Made by a program: the position numbers and the translations under genes
Notes under the pieces: generated by a model
The model's input: only the letters and a program-made list of their open reading frames with translations
Databases searched by the model: none
What the model was told of the DNA's origin: nothing
Shown here: one piece after another, positions 9,801 to 15,950 of the stretch
Layout: the number at the start of each line of letters is the position of its first letter
Numbering within the stretch: position 1 is the stretch's first letter
NCBI GenBank assembly: GCA_004563405.1
Contig: SFTH01000011.1
Span: forward strand, 21,655 to 85,654
DNA: 64,000 bases
Direction of reading: 5' to 3'
Source: a bacterium
GTDB lineage: Bacteria > Bacillota > Clostridia > Christensenellales > Aristaeellaceae

Positions 9801-10032
9801 GACTCTGGGCAAAGCGGCCGGTATAGCCGCTGGGAGCGAAATCCTCCTCCGGGGTATACTCCTCCCCTTCATATCCCTCGCCGCCGAGATACTCTTCCTC
9901 ATTATAATCAGGCTCTGCATCCCTGGCCTTTTTGCCCAGACTCAGCCGGTGGATTTTGCCCTCGCCAAAGCGGAAGGCAAGTCCCTCCTTGGATGTATTG
10001 ATTTTCAGTTTTCCCAGCTTATGCGTCGCCAT
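6808..10032 (-). CDS. Membrane protein with acidic Tyr/Asp/Gly-rich domain and 13 tandem Ada-like Cys/His modules
   Basis: 1074 residues; not a named family. Residues 1-40 are basic; 41-180 are extremely acidic and rich in Asp, Tyr and Gly; two membrane segments (about 184-202 and 214-235) flank 'WRRRRFD'; 236-325 is a Thr/Ala/Gly linker. From about 325 to the end are 13 modules of pattern 'YYHT...CSGM..A..(T/L)..A...GK.aCPkC' (C, then about 25 residues, then CPxC), with a His two to five residues before the first Cys. This resembles the small Ada-type zinc-binding motif found as an add-on in Firmicutes proteins. Modules come as six close pairs plus one single. Module 12 has His instead of the first Cys. 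Metal binding is inferred. Confidence 0.75.
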   Translation of the reverse strand: MATHKLGKLKINTSKEGLAFRFGEGKIHRLSLGKKARDAEPDYNEEEYLGGEGYEGEEYTPEEDFAPSGYTGRFAQSPDRRDEYEDDDYDGGYADDGEFDDYADDDRYAGDDGYADDGYDDGYAEDEHYDDDYADGDGGYYDDGYDGDGEPYDDRYLDEDAEGYGDEPYADESPLMRYVDENDWVTYLLLVLLPPLGIYLLWRRRRFDMPIRWAVSGASGVWFIILVVLLISAILSGGGDVTTNPPITMTTPTPTVAAEATPDPDATAGADLGDLTDGGDEGDGISGGGVLPGQTQDALAIDATATPLASVNSSTGTAASQNTVIMTNTGAYYHNNASCSNIEEGAAVSNVTKEMAEQRGKVPCPICYPDQKTFYSTADGKYYHTDINCSGMKNATVITEEAAKEKGQTACPVCVTKQINSLSNSALKFATASTTDKSGITVYATAGGRYFHTNATCSGMQNATAGSLLQAMLAGKTACPTCAKSAGSLVYCTQGGTYFHNKSDCSGMQNAFQVTLAESMILGKKRCPKCWGSSTAGSMTSTTGNASAGTGTTGDIYVYATKGGTYYHTEEHCSGMTGASRITLKSAIASGKPACPKCCASADKVVYATQNGQYYHSYASCSGMQNAQAGTLAQALALGKKRCPNCWTSSDSGTTTTGTGSTASGTYVYCTQNGTYYHTKSNCSGMTGASRVSISTAVSAGKRACPTCASLASRMVYSTDGGTYYHVKSNCSGMSGANQRTLEAALMLGQKACPVCLSKLASSGSSSSGGVSNVTTGKFTSASGSSSATSLVSSGRYTPGTSGIKVYATATGKYYHTTSSCSGMKDPAYITLETAMNYGKSACPKCASSAKTTVYAVKGGKYYHYSKTCAGAGAVKGYRASGLALGLDPCPYCVTKTKAITSSGTYKAGTSGISVYASVTGKYYHASKSCAGASASKITLETALNYRKSACPSCASSASKTVYSSASDKYYHSSKTHAGAGAVAGTFAKALALGKKECPVCIGGSESYEVSDIKYSAPGDTKVYVDLDSDMLYYHKSSKCSDAGMSGGTGVTLEFVTSWGYKACPFCNPPTSVD
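6820..9060 (-). repeat. Coding tandem repeat: 13 Cys/His modules (6 pairs plus 1)
   Basis: Each module is about 40 codons. Linkers alternate: short (about 8-9 residues, such as 'AKSAGSLVY') inside a pair and long Ser/Thr/Gly-rich between pairs. Odd modules often read CSGMtgAsriTL, even ones end 'LALGKKrCP', which indicates growth by duplication of a two-module unit of roughly 100 codons or fewer. Confidence 0.85.
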
Positions 10033-10114
10033 ATGTGTCTACCTACCTTTATCTGTACAGTTCCCGATCTTCCCGGGAGCGCGTCTTCTGCCATCTATAC
10101 ATAGAACCATTACA

Positions 10115-10143
10115 AGCATACAACAGAACGTTCTGGCTGTCAA
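10115..10143 (-). promoter_or_regulatory. Promoter of the repeat-protein gene, with a palindrome in the spacer
   Basis: On the minus strand: TTGACA (10143-10138), 17-bp spacer, TATGCT (10120-10115). The spacer contains the perfect 12-bp palindrome CAGAACGTTCTG (10124-10135), a likely operator. The AT-rich gap 10033-10286 holds this and the divergent capA-like -10. Confidence 0.65.
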
Positions 10144-10292
10144 TCGGTATAAAACGAAAAAAAATAGCCACAAATTTGCGCTTTTTGTATCTTTCCATCC
10201 AAATTATATTCATCATAGCGTAATTTATTGAAATACTTCTGAAATACATATAGAAACCACACGAAAGTCATAGTTTTTCATTCCTTTTGTGT

Positions 10293-10298
10293 TATAAT
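10293..10298 (+). promoter_or_regulatory. Probable -10 element for the CapA-like gene
   Basis: TATAAT 34 bp before the start codon in AT-rich DNA. No good -35 is seen at 16-18 bp upstream, so only the -10 is called. Confidence 0.45.
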
Positions 10299-10331
10299 AT
10301 GAGAAGATGGAATACTTGGAGGGGAAGAGTT

Positions 10332-11621
10332 ATGTCTAAATCCAACAGAGGTCTTCGCATCGGCAATTACCGCATCACCCCCCTGGGTCTGGGCGCCCTG
10401 GCGGTGATCCTGGTGATCATCATCGCCATCGTGGTGTTGCTGGTGGTCAATCCCTTCGGCGGAAACGACGCTTCGAAGGTATTCGTGAATCAGCCCAGCC
10501 CAAGCCCGTCGGAGACGCCGGTGCCCACGCCGACGCCCACGCCCACGCCGACGCCTGCGCCCACGCCCCGCTCGGCCACCATACGCTCCCTGGGCGAGAT
10601 CGCCATGCAGGAGAACCTGCTCACGGCGGCAAAGACTGAGGACGGAAGCTACGACTTCAGCGCCATGTTCGCCGAAATCGCAGACGTGATGGGCGACGCG
10701 GACTACACCGTGGCCGACGTCGAGGGCAGCCTCGGCGGCAGCGGCGACATCTCCGGCAGCACGCTGATGCGCACGCCCGCTTCGCTGATTCAGACGCTGA
10801 AGGACTGCGGCGTGGATATGCTGAACATCGCCAACGACCACGCGCTGGACGGCGGCATGGAGGATCTGATGGCGGCGCTGGAGAACTGCAAGAGCGTCGG
10901 CATGGAGTATGTGGGCGCGGCCGCGAGTCAGGCGGAAAAGGACAGCGCAAAGGTCATCGACATCAACGGCATCAAGGTGGGCTTCGTCGCCTACACCGAG
11001 AGCCTGAACGGCATGGAGAGCAAGACCGACGGCGACGCGGTGAAGTACGGCGTGAACCTGGTGAGCAAGTCCAACGCGAAGAAGGACATTCAGGCCTGCC
11101 GCGATGCGGGCGCGGAGGTCGTCATCACCTACGTCAGCTGGGGCGAGATGCTCAAGCGGGAGACCACGGAGAGCCAGCAGAGCATCGCAAAGGCGCTGGT
11201 GAGCTGCGGCGCAGACGTGATCATCGGCTACAACCCGCACGTCATTCAGCCCGCCACCTGGATCGAGATGAAGGACAAGTCCGGCAACGTGACCCAGCGC
11301 ACCCTCTGCCTGTGCGCAACCGGCAACTTCCTCTCCGATTCCCGCGAACAGTACAGCGATTCGGGCATCATCTTTGAGTTCACCATTCAGGAGAAGGAGG
11401 ACTTCAGCGGCCTGGAGATCACCAGTCCCATCTACATTCCCACCTATGTGTGGCGCATTGAAAGCGGAGACGAATACGACTACCGCACCCTCGCCTCCGG
11501 ACAGTGGCTGGAGAGCGCGCCCGAAACCATGAACTACACCCAGTACAGCCGCATGAAGGAGGTCTGGGCGGAGGCGCAGAGCATCATGGGAACGGACGTC
11601 GCCACCGTCGCCGCCGATTGA
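10332..11621 (+). CDS. CapA-family (PGA_cap metallophosphatase-like) exported protein with degenerate metal motifs
   Basis: 429 residues from ATG 10332, chosen because GGAGGGG is 7 nt upstream; the earlier in-frame start has no ribosome site. A short cytoplasmic N-terminus precedes one strong membrane segment (about 17-40), then a Pro/Thr linker 'PTPTPTPTPTPAPTP', then a CapA-like domain. CapA proteins relate to poly-gamma-glutamate export or anchoring and have a calcineurin-like fold. Matching motifs are altered: 'NIANDHALDGG' for N-N-H-x-x-D, 'VSWGEM' for HWG-E, and 'GYNPHVIQP' for G-H-H-P-H. Catalysis is therefore doubtful; a binding role is possible. No pgsB/C neighbours are present. Confidence 0.75.
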   Translation: MSKSNRGLRIGNYRITPLGLGALAVILVIIIAIVVLLVVNPFGGNDASKVFVNQPSPSPSETPVPTPTPTPTPTPAPTPRSATIRSLGEIAMQENLLTAAKTEDGSYDFSAMFAEIADVMGDADYTVADVEGSLGGSGDISGSTLMRTPASLIQTLKDCGVDMLNIANDHALDGGMEDLMAALENCKSVGMEYVGAAASQAEKDSAKVIDINGIKVGFVAYTESLNGMESKTDGDAVKYGVNLVSKSNAKKDIQACRDAGAEVVITYVSWGEMLKRETTESQQSIAKALVSCGADVIIGYNPHVIQPATWIEMKDKSGNVTQRTLCLCATGNFLSDSREQYSDSGIIFEFTIQEKEDFSGLEITSPIYIPTYVWRIESGDEYDYRTLASGQWLESAPETMNYTQYSRMKEVWAEAQSIMGTDVATVAAD

Positions 11622-11648
11622 CCCTCTCTCCCCCTTACACGATCGCGA

Positions 11649-11677
11649 CTGGCCCCAAAACGCTGTTTTGGGGCCAG
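11649..11677 (+). terminator. Intrinsic terminator after the CapA-like gene
   Basis: A 13-bp perfect stem (11649-11661 and 11665-11677) with a 3-nt loop, followed by ATTTAT. It ends only 14 nt before the mutY start codon. Confidence 0.8.
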
Positions 11678-11691
11678 ATTTATAAAAAGCC

Positions 11692-12777
11692 ATGGATATC
11701 AGCAAACGTCTTTTAATATGGTATGATGAAAACGCCCGCAGCCTTCCCTGGCGCGGGACCCGCGACCCCTATCGCATCTGGCTCTCCGAAATCATGCTCC
11801 AGCAGACCCGCGCGGAGGCCGTCGCGCGCTATTACGACCGCTTTCTCGCCCGCTTTCCGGACGTACACGCCCTGGCGGCCGCCGGGGAGGACGAGGTGCT
11901 CAAGCTCTGGGAGGGGCTGGGCTATTACTCCCGTGCGCGCAACCTGCACGCGGCGGCGCGGCAGGTGTCGGAGGCGGGCGGGCGCTTCCCGGAGAGCGTG
12001 GAGGGGCTCCAGGCGCTTCCCGGCGTGGGGCCCTACGCCGCGCGCGCCATCGCCTCCATCGCCTACGGCGCCCGCGTCCCCGCCCTGGACGGCAACCAGA
12101 TGCGGGTGCTCTCCCGCTGCTTTGCGGTGGAGCGCATTCTCAAAACGCCCTTCGACCTCGAGGCGGAGGCGACGGCCTGTCTGAGCAGCGACCGGCCCGG
12201 GGACTACAATCAGGCGCTGATGGATCTCGGCGCGCGCATCTGTACGCCGAAGAAGCCGAAGTGTTCCAGCTGTCCCCTCGCCCCCGGCTGCCGCGGCCGG
12301 GAGGAGGGCGAGCCGGAGCGCTATCCCCTGCGCCCTGCGCCCGCGGTCAAGCGGGAGGAAGCGCGCACTGTCTTTCTGATCGAAGCGCCCCGGGGAATCT
12401 GCATCCGCCGTCGCGACGGCGAAAAGCTGCTGGGCGGGCTGTACGAGTTTCCCTCGGCGGAGGGCTGGCTGGATCGGGCGGCGGCGGAGGCGCTGTTGGC
12501 GGAGGCCGGCTTCGGTGGGATGGCGGATTTTACGCCCCTTCCCCCCGCGAAACATGTGTTCACCCACATGGTCTGGCGCATGCAGGGATGGCGGCTGCGC
12601 GCGGAGCGTGCACCCGGGGAACTGCTTCAGGCGGACGCGGAGGCGCTGCGCGCGCGCGCCTTCCCCAGCGCGCTGCGCAAATACCGGGAGATCGCCCTGG
12701 AGCTGCTCGACGGCTTTTCCCCCGTCTCGGAGGATTCGCCATTGAAAGCGCCGTCGGAATGTGATAAAATGGCTTAG
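11692..12777 (+). CDS. mutY: A/G-specific adenine DNA glycosylase MutY
   Basis: 361 residues. It has the catalytic Glu in 'WLSEIMLQQT', the helix-hairpin-helix 'LPGVGPYAARAIASIAYG', the Asp in 'ALDGNQMRVLSR', and a [4Fe-4S] loop C-x6-C-x2-C-x5-C in 'CTPKKPKCSSCPLAPGC'. The C-terminal half is the NUDIX-like domain that recognises 8-oxoG. MutY removes A opposite 8-oxoG. The start fits the family, but there is no Shine-Dalgarno sequence: the preceding 14 nt are ATTTATAAAAAGCC after a terminator hairpin, so initiation may be leaderless or weak. Confidence 0.95.
   Translation: MDISKRLLIWYDENARSLPWRGTRDPYRIWLSEIMLQQTRAEAVARYYDRFLARFPDVHALAAAGEDEVLKLWEGLGYYSRARNLHAAARQVSEAGGRFPESVEGLQALPGVGPYAARAIASIAYGARVPALDGNQMRVLSRCFAVERILKTPFDLEAEATACLSSDRPGDYNQALMDLGARICTPKKPKCSSCPLAPGCRGREEGEPERYPLRPAPAVKREEARTVFLIEAPRGICIRRRDGEKLLGGLYEFPSAEGWLDRAAAEALLAEAGFGGMADFTPLPPAKHVFTHMVWRMQGWRLRAERAPGELLQADAEALRARAFPSALRKYREIALELLDGFSPVSEDSPLKAPSECDKMA
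12742..12770 (+). promoter_or_regulatory. nagA promoter inside the end of mutY
   Basis: TTGAAA (12742-12747), 17-bp spacer, TAAAAT (12765-12770). It lies in the last codons of mutY, 67 bp before the chosen nagA start. Confidence 0.6.
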
Positions 12778-12837
12778 AGGAGAATTTTGCCAACGGCATT
12801 TGAATCCATGGAATAGAAAGATGGGGTGAATCATCCA

Positions 12838-13980
12838 ATGCAAGCGATTATAAATGGAAAGATCGTGCTGCCGGACCGGCTGGCCGAGGGCTGCGCGCTT
12901 CTGTTTGATGAGAAAATCCAGGGCGTCGTTCCCGCGGCGCAGGTTCCCGCCGGTGCGAAGGTGATCGACGCGGCGGGCGGCCTTGTCATTCCCGGCCTGA
13001 TTGACATGCACATTCACGGCTATCTGGGCGAGGACGCCTCCGACGGAAGCTTCGAAGGCATCCGCACCATGGCCGAGGGCGTGGCGAAGAACGGCGTGAC
13101 CGGCTTTTTGCCCACCACCATGACCGTGTCCTACGACGAGCTGAACGCTGCCTTCGACCAGATTCGCCGGGGCATGCGTCAGTCCTTGCAGGACGATTGG
13201 CAGGGCGCGCAGATTCTGGGCGTGAACGCCGAGGGGCCCTTCATCAACCCCGCAAAGAAAGGCGCGCAGGCGGGCGAGCACATCCGCCCCGGCGATGCGG
13301 AATTCCTGAAGGCGAACCTGGACGTCATCCGCGTGTTCACCATCGCCCCGGAGATGCCGGGCAACATGGACTGCATCCGCGAGATGGCGGGCCGGACGCT
13401 GATCTCCATGGGCCATACCGCGGCCACCTACGACCAGGCGGCGGCGGCCATTGAGGCGGGCGTGGGCCATGTGACCCACCTGTTCAACGCCCAGACGCCG
13501 CTGATGCACCGCGACCCGGGCGTGGTGGGCGCGGCCCTCACCGACGCACGGGTGAGCTGCGAGCTGATCGCGGACACCTTCCACGTCAGCCGTCACCTCT
13601 TCCCCCTCGTCTCCCGCATGAAGGGCGACAAGCTGGTGCTCATTACCGACTGCACCCGCGCGGGCGGACTGGAGGATGGCGAGTACACCCTGGGCGGCCA
13701 GCCCATCTTCGTCAAGGGAATCGAATGTCGCCTGGCGGACGGCACCATCGCCGGCAGCGTGCTGAAGCTGAACGCCGCCGTGCGCAACCTGCTGGCGAAC
13801 ACCTCCCTGGAAATCTGGGAGGCTGTGAACGCCGCGAGTCTGAACCCCGCAAGGCGCATCGGCGTGGACGCGGCCAAGGGCTCCCTCGAAGCGGGCAAGG
13901 ACGCGGACATCGCCATCTGCGACGCAGATTTCAACGTTCGCCGCACCATACTGGGCGGACGCACCATTTACACCGCATAA
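12838..13980 (+). CDS. nagA: N-acetylglucosamine-6-phosphate deacetylase
   Basis: 380 residues. Amidohydrolase metal motifs appear in order: 'GLIDMHIHGYLGE', 'NAEGPFINPAKKGAQ', 'SMGHTAATYDQA', 'THLFNAQTPLMHRDPG', 'LITDCTRAGG'. Canonical NagA usually has NAM(S/P) after THLFN, here Gln. It deacetylates GlcNAc-6-P to GlcN-6-P, in amino-sugar catabolism and wall recycling. I choose ATG 12838, since the GTG at 12826 is itself part of the GGGGTGA ribosome site. The ROK-like gene follows after 15 nt, so the two form an operon. Confidence 0.93.
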   Translation: MQAIINGKIVLPDRLAEGCALLFDEKIQGVVPAAQVPAGAKVIDAAGGLVIPGLIDMHIHGYLGEDASDGSFEGIRTMAEGVAKNGVTGFLPTTMTVSYDELNAAFDQIRRGMRQSLQDDWQGAQILGVNAEGPFINPAKKGAQAGEHIRPGDAEFLKANLDVIRVFTIAPEMPGNMDCIREMAGRTLISMGHTAATYDQAAAAIEAGVGHVTHLFNAQTPLMHRDPGVVGAALTDARVSCELIADTFHVSRHLFPLVSRMKGDKLVLITDCTRAGGLEDGEYTLGGQPIFVKGIECRLADGTIAGSVLKLNAAVRNLLANTSLEIWEAVNAASLNPARRIGVDAAKGSLEAGKDADIAICDADFNVRRTILGGRTIYTA

Positions 13981-13995
13981 CGGAGGATCGAGCGC

Positions 13996-15369
13996 ATGAA
14001 TCTCAAGTATAAGGCCATATTGGATCCCGGTTTTCAGCCCATGGAGCTGGTGCTGCGCGACTACGAGGCGCGGGTGCGCGCGGGCGCGTCCCAGCGCCTG
14101 GAGATCGCGGTGGAGCGCAACAAGGGTTACTGCGAGCGCTTCGCCCTGGACATTCTGCCCGACGGCGCGGATGACGAGCTGAGCTGCGCCGTGATGGAGC
14201 GCTACGTCAAGACCCTGCTGTGGGTCTACGGCGGCTGGAAGATCTACGTCAGTGGCTCTCGGACGATCTATGAATTCCTGCACGCGGCCTACCAGAAGGG
14301 CGGCCTGCGGGAGTTTGACGTGTGGTTCATGAGCCGCGTGTACGAGCGCCCCTTCGAAGTCGTCTGGGTGGAGAATCCCGCAGACATGCCGGAAACCCGC
14401 CGCAGCGCCAGCGCCGTGGGCCGCCATCTGGGCGGCTGCCGCATCGGCTTCGACGCGGGCGGAAGCGACCGCAAGGTCAGCGCCGTGATCGACGGCGAGA
14501 GCGTGTACTCCGAGGAGGTCGTCTGGCATCCCAAGACCCAGTCCGACCCCGAGTATCACTACCAGGGCATCAAGGAGGCCTTCAGGACCGCCGCCTCCAA
14601 GCTGCCCCGGGTGGACGGCATCGGCGTGAGCACCGCAGGCGTGCTCATCGACAACCGCGTGATGGTCGCCTCCCTGTTCGTCAAGGTCAGCGACGAGGAC
14701 TTCGAGCGCCGGGTGAAGAACATCTATCTGGACGTGGCGAAGGAGCTGGGCGAGAACATTCCCATCGAGGTGGCCAACGACGGCGACGTGACCGCGCTGG
14801 CGGGCGCGATGGATCTGGGGGACAACGCGGTGCTGGGCATCGCCATGGGCACCAGCGAGGCCGGCGGCTATGTGGACGGCAACGGCAACATCACCGGCTG
14901 GCTGAACGAGCTGGCCTTCGTGCCCGTGGACTTCAACCGAGAGGCCATGGTGGACGAGTGGAGCGGCGACTATGGCTGCGGCGTGAAGTACTTCTCTCAG
15001 GACAGCGTCAACAAGCTGGCCCCGGCATCCGGCATCGAGGTCGATCCGGACATGACCCCCGCTGAAAAGCTGAAGGTGGTTCAGAAGTTGATGGCCGAGG
15101 GCGATCCTCGGGCGGTGAAGGTGTACGAAAGCATCGGCGTGTACTTCGGCTATGCCATTGCCTACTACGCCCGCTTCTACGACATCCGCCATGTGCTCAT
15201 CATGGGCCGCGTGACCAGTGGCGAGGGCGGCGTGATTCTGCTCGACCGGGCCCGCGAGGTGCTCCGGGGCGAATTCCCCGAGCTGGCCGCGAAGATGGAG
15301 CTCTCCATTCCGGACGAATCCAGCCGCCGGGTGGGCCAGAGCATCGCAGCCGCGAGCCTGCCGGAATAA
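13996..15369 (+). CDS. ROK-like sugar kinase homologue with N-terminal extension and no ROK zinc motif
   Basis: 457 residues, about 140 longer than usual ROK kinases. Residues 1-147 are an unrecognised domain. A ROK/ASKHA core starts near 148: 'CRIGFDAGGSDRK' phosphate loop, 'GIGVSTAGVLIDN', 'IPIEVANDGDVTALAGAM' (with the catalytic-type Asp), and 'GIAMGTSEAGGYVDG'. The ROK zinc signature C-x-C-G-x2-G-C-x-E is missing; the matching place reads 'EWSGDYGCGVKYF'. Position directly after nagA suggests a kinase for GlcNAc, ManNAc or a related sugar, but binding-only or regulatory roles cannot be excluded. Confidence 0.7.
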   Translation: MNLKYKAILDPGFQPMELVLRDYEARVRAGASQRLEIAVERNKGYCERFALDILPDGADDELSCAVMERYVKTLLWVYGGWKIYVSGSRTIYEFLHAAYQKGGLREFDVWFMSRVYERPFEVVWVENPADMPETRRSASAVGRHLGGCRIGFDAGGSDRKVSAVIDGESVYSEEVVWHPKTQSDPEYHYQGIKEAFRTAASKLPRVDGIGVSTAGVLIDNRVMVASLFVKVSDEDFERRVKNIYLDVAKELGENIPIEVANDGDVTALAGAMDLGDNAVLGIAMGTSEAGGYVDGNGNITGWLNELAFVPVDFNREAMVDEWSGDYGCGVKYFSQDSVNKLAPASGIEVDPDMTPAEKLKVVQKLMAEGDPRAVKVYESIGVYFGYAIAYYARFYDIRHVLIMGRVTSGEGGVILLDRAREVLRGEFPELAAKMELSIPDESSRRVGQSIAAASLPE

Positions 15370-15381
15370 GCAAAGCAAAAT

Positions 15382-15409
15382 GGAGCGCCCCGCACACGCC
15401 GGGCGCTCC
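15382..15409 (+). terminator. Intrinsic terminator after the nagA operon
   Basis: A 9-bp GC stem (15382-15390 and 15401-15409) followed by GCTCTTTTC. Confidence 0.7.
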
Positions 15410-15473
15410 GCTCTTTTCAGAGGGACGTTGTGCGCAGATTGGTCAAACCGCCGCGCGCAGGAGGAGGAAAGCC

Positions 15474-15899
15474 ATGGACATCTGGGAACAGCTCTATCAA
15501 AAGGCGAAGGAACAGTATCACCCGGAGGAGGTCTCCCCCTTCGTCTATGCCCACCATGTGGTCTGCGCGCTTCAGGCGCAGGACGGGCAGATCTTCACCG
15601 GCTTCTGCATCGAGAGCGCGTCCGGCGTAATGAACCTCTGCGCGGAGCGGGTGGCCGCGCTGAACATGTACCAGCAGAGCGGACAGACCGTCGTGCGCCG
15701 TCTGATCGCCTTCCGGGATCGTCCGCCCTTCGGCGGCGGCAGCGGCATGCCCTGCGGCGCATGCCGGGAGTTCCTTTTGCAGCTCTCCCCCGAAAATCGG
15801 AACACAGAGATCCTGGTGGACTTCGACAGGCGCGAGACCGTCCGTCTGGAAGCGCTCATGCCCGGCTGGTGGGGCTGGGAGCGATACGAAAGGGCATAA
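15474..15899 (+). CDS. Cytidine deaminase-family protein
   Basis: 141 residues, the usual size for homotetrameric cytidine deaminase. Zinc ligands and catalytic Glu are present: 'NLCAERVAAL' (C-A-E) and 'PCGACREFLLQL' (P-C-x-x-C). It begins with a GGAGGAGG site 6-13 nt before ATG. The middle strand 'FVYAHHVVCALQAQDGQIFTGF' is more divergent than in Cdd proper, which normally has sNxENaS before the CAE motif; here 'CIESASGVMNLCAE'. A role in pyrimidine salvage or on another aminated base is likely. Confidence 0.75.
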   Translation: MDIWEQLYQKAKEQYHPEEVSPFVYAHHVVCALQAQDGQIFTGFCIESASGVMNLCAERVAALNMYQQSGQTVVRRLIAFRDRPPFGGGSGMPCGACREFLLQLSPENRNTEILVDFDRRETVRLEALMPGWWGWERYERA

Positions 15900-15902
15900 A
15901 AA

Positions 15903-15931
15903 ACTGCGCGGGCTTCATGGCTCCGCGCAGT
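15903..15931. terminator. Bidirectional terminator
   Basis: 9-bp stem (15903-15911 and 15923-15931), preceded by A-rich and followed by T-rich sequence (CTTCTTTTT). It serves the deaminase gene and the convergent one-carbon operon. Confidence 0.8.
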
Positions 15932-15950
15932 CTTCTTTTTGGGGATCGGC

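Noticed and set aside
6790..10104. 1104-codon plus-strand open frame opposite the Cys/His array
   Set aside because: Val/Ala/Gly/Arg-rich antisense image of the repeats; the minus-strand frame has the conserved Cys/His pattern, start and promoter.
10124..10135. LexA (SOS) box
   Set aside because: The Gram-positive LexA site has GAAC and GTTC separated by four bases; here they abut.
11713..15378. 1221-codon minus-strand open frame over mutY, nagA and the ROK gene
   Set aside because: Antisense shadow of three recognised genes in GC-rich DNA.
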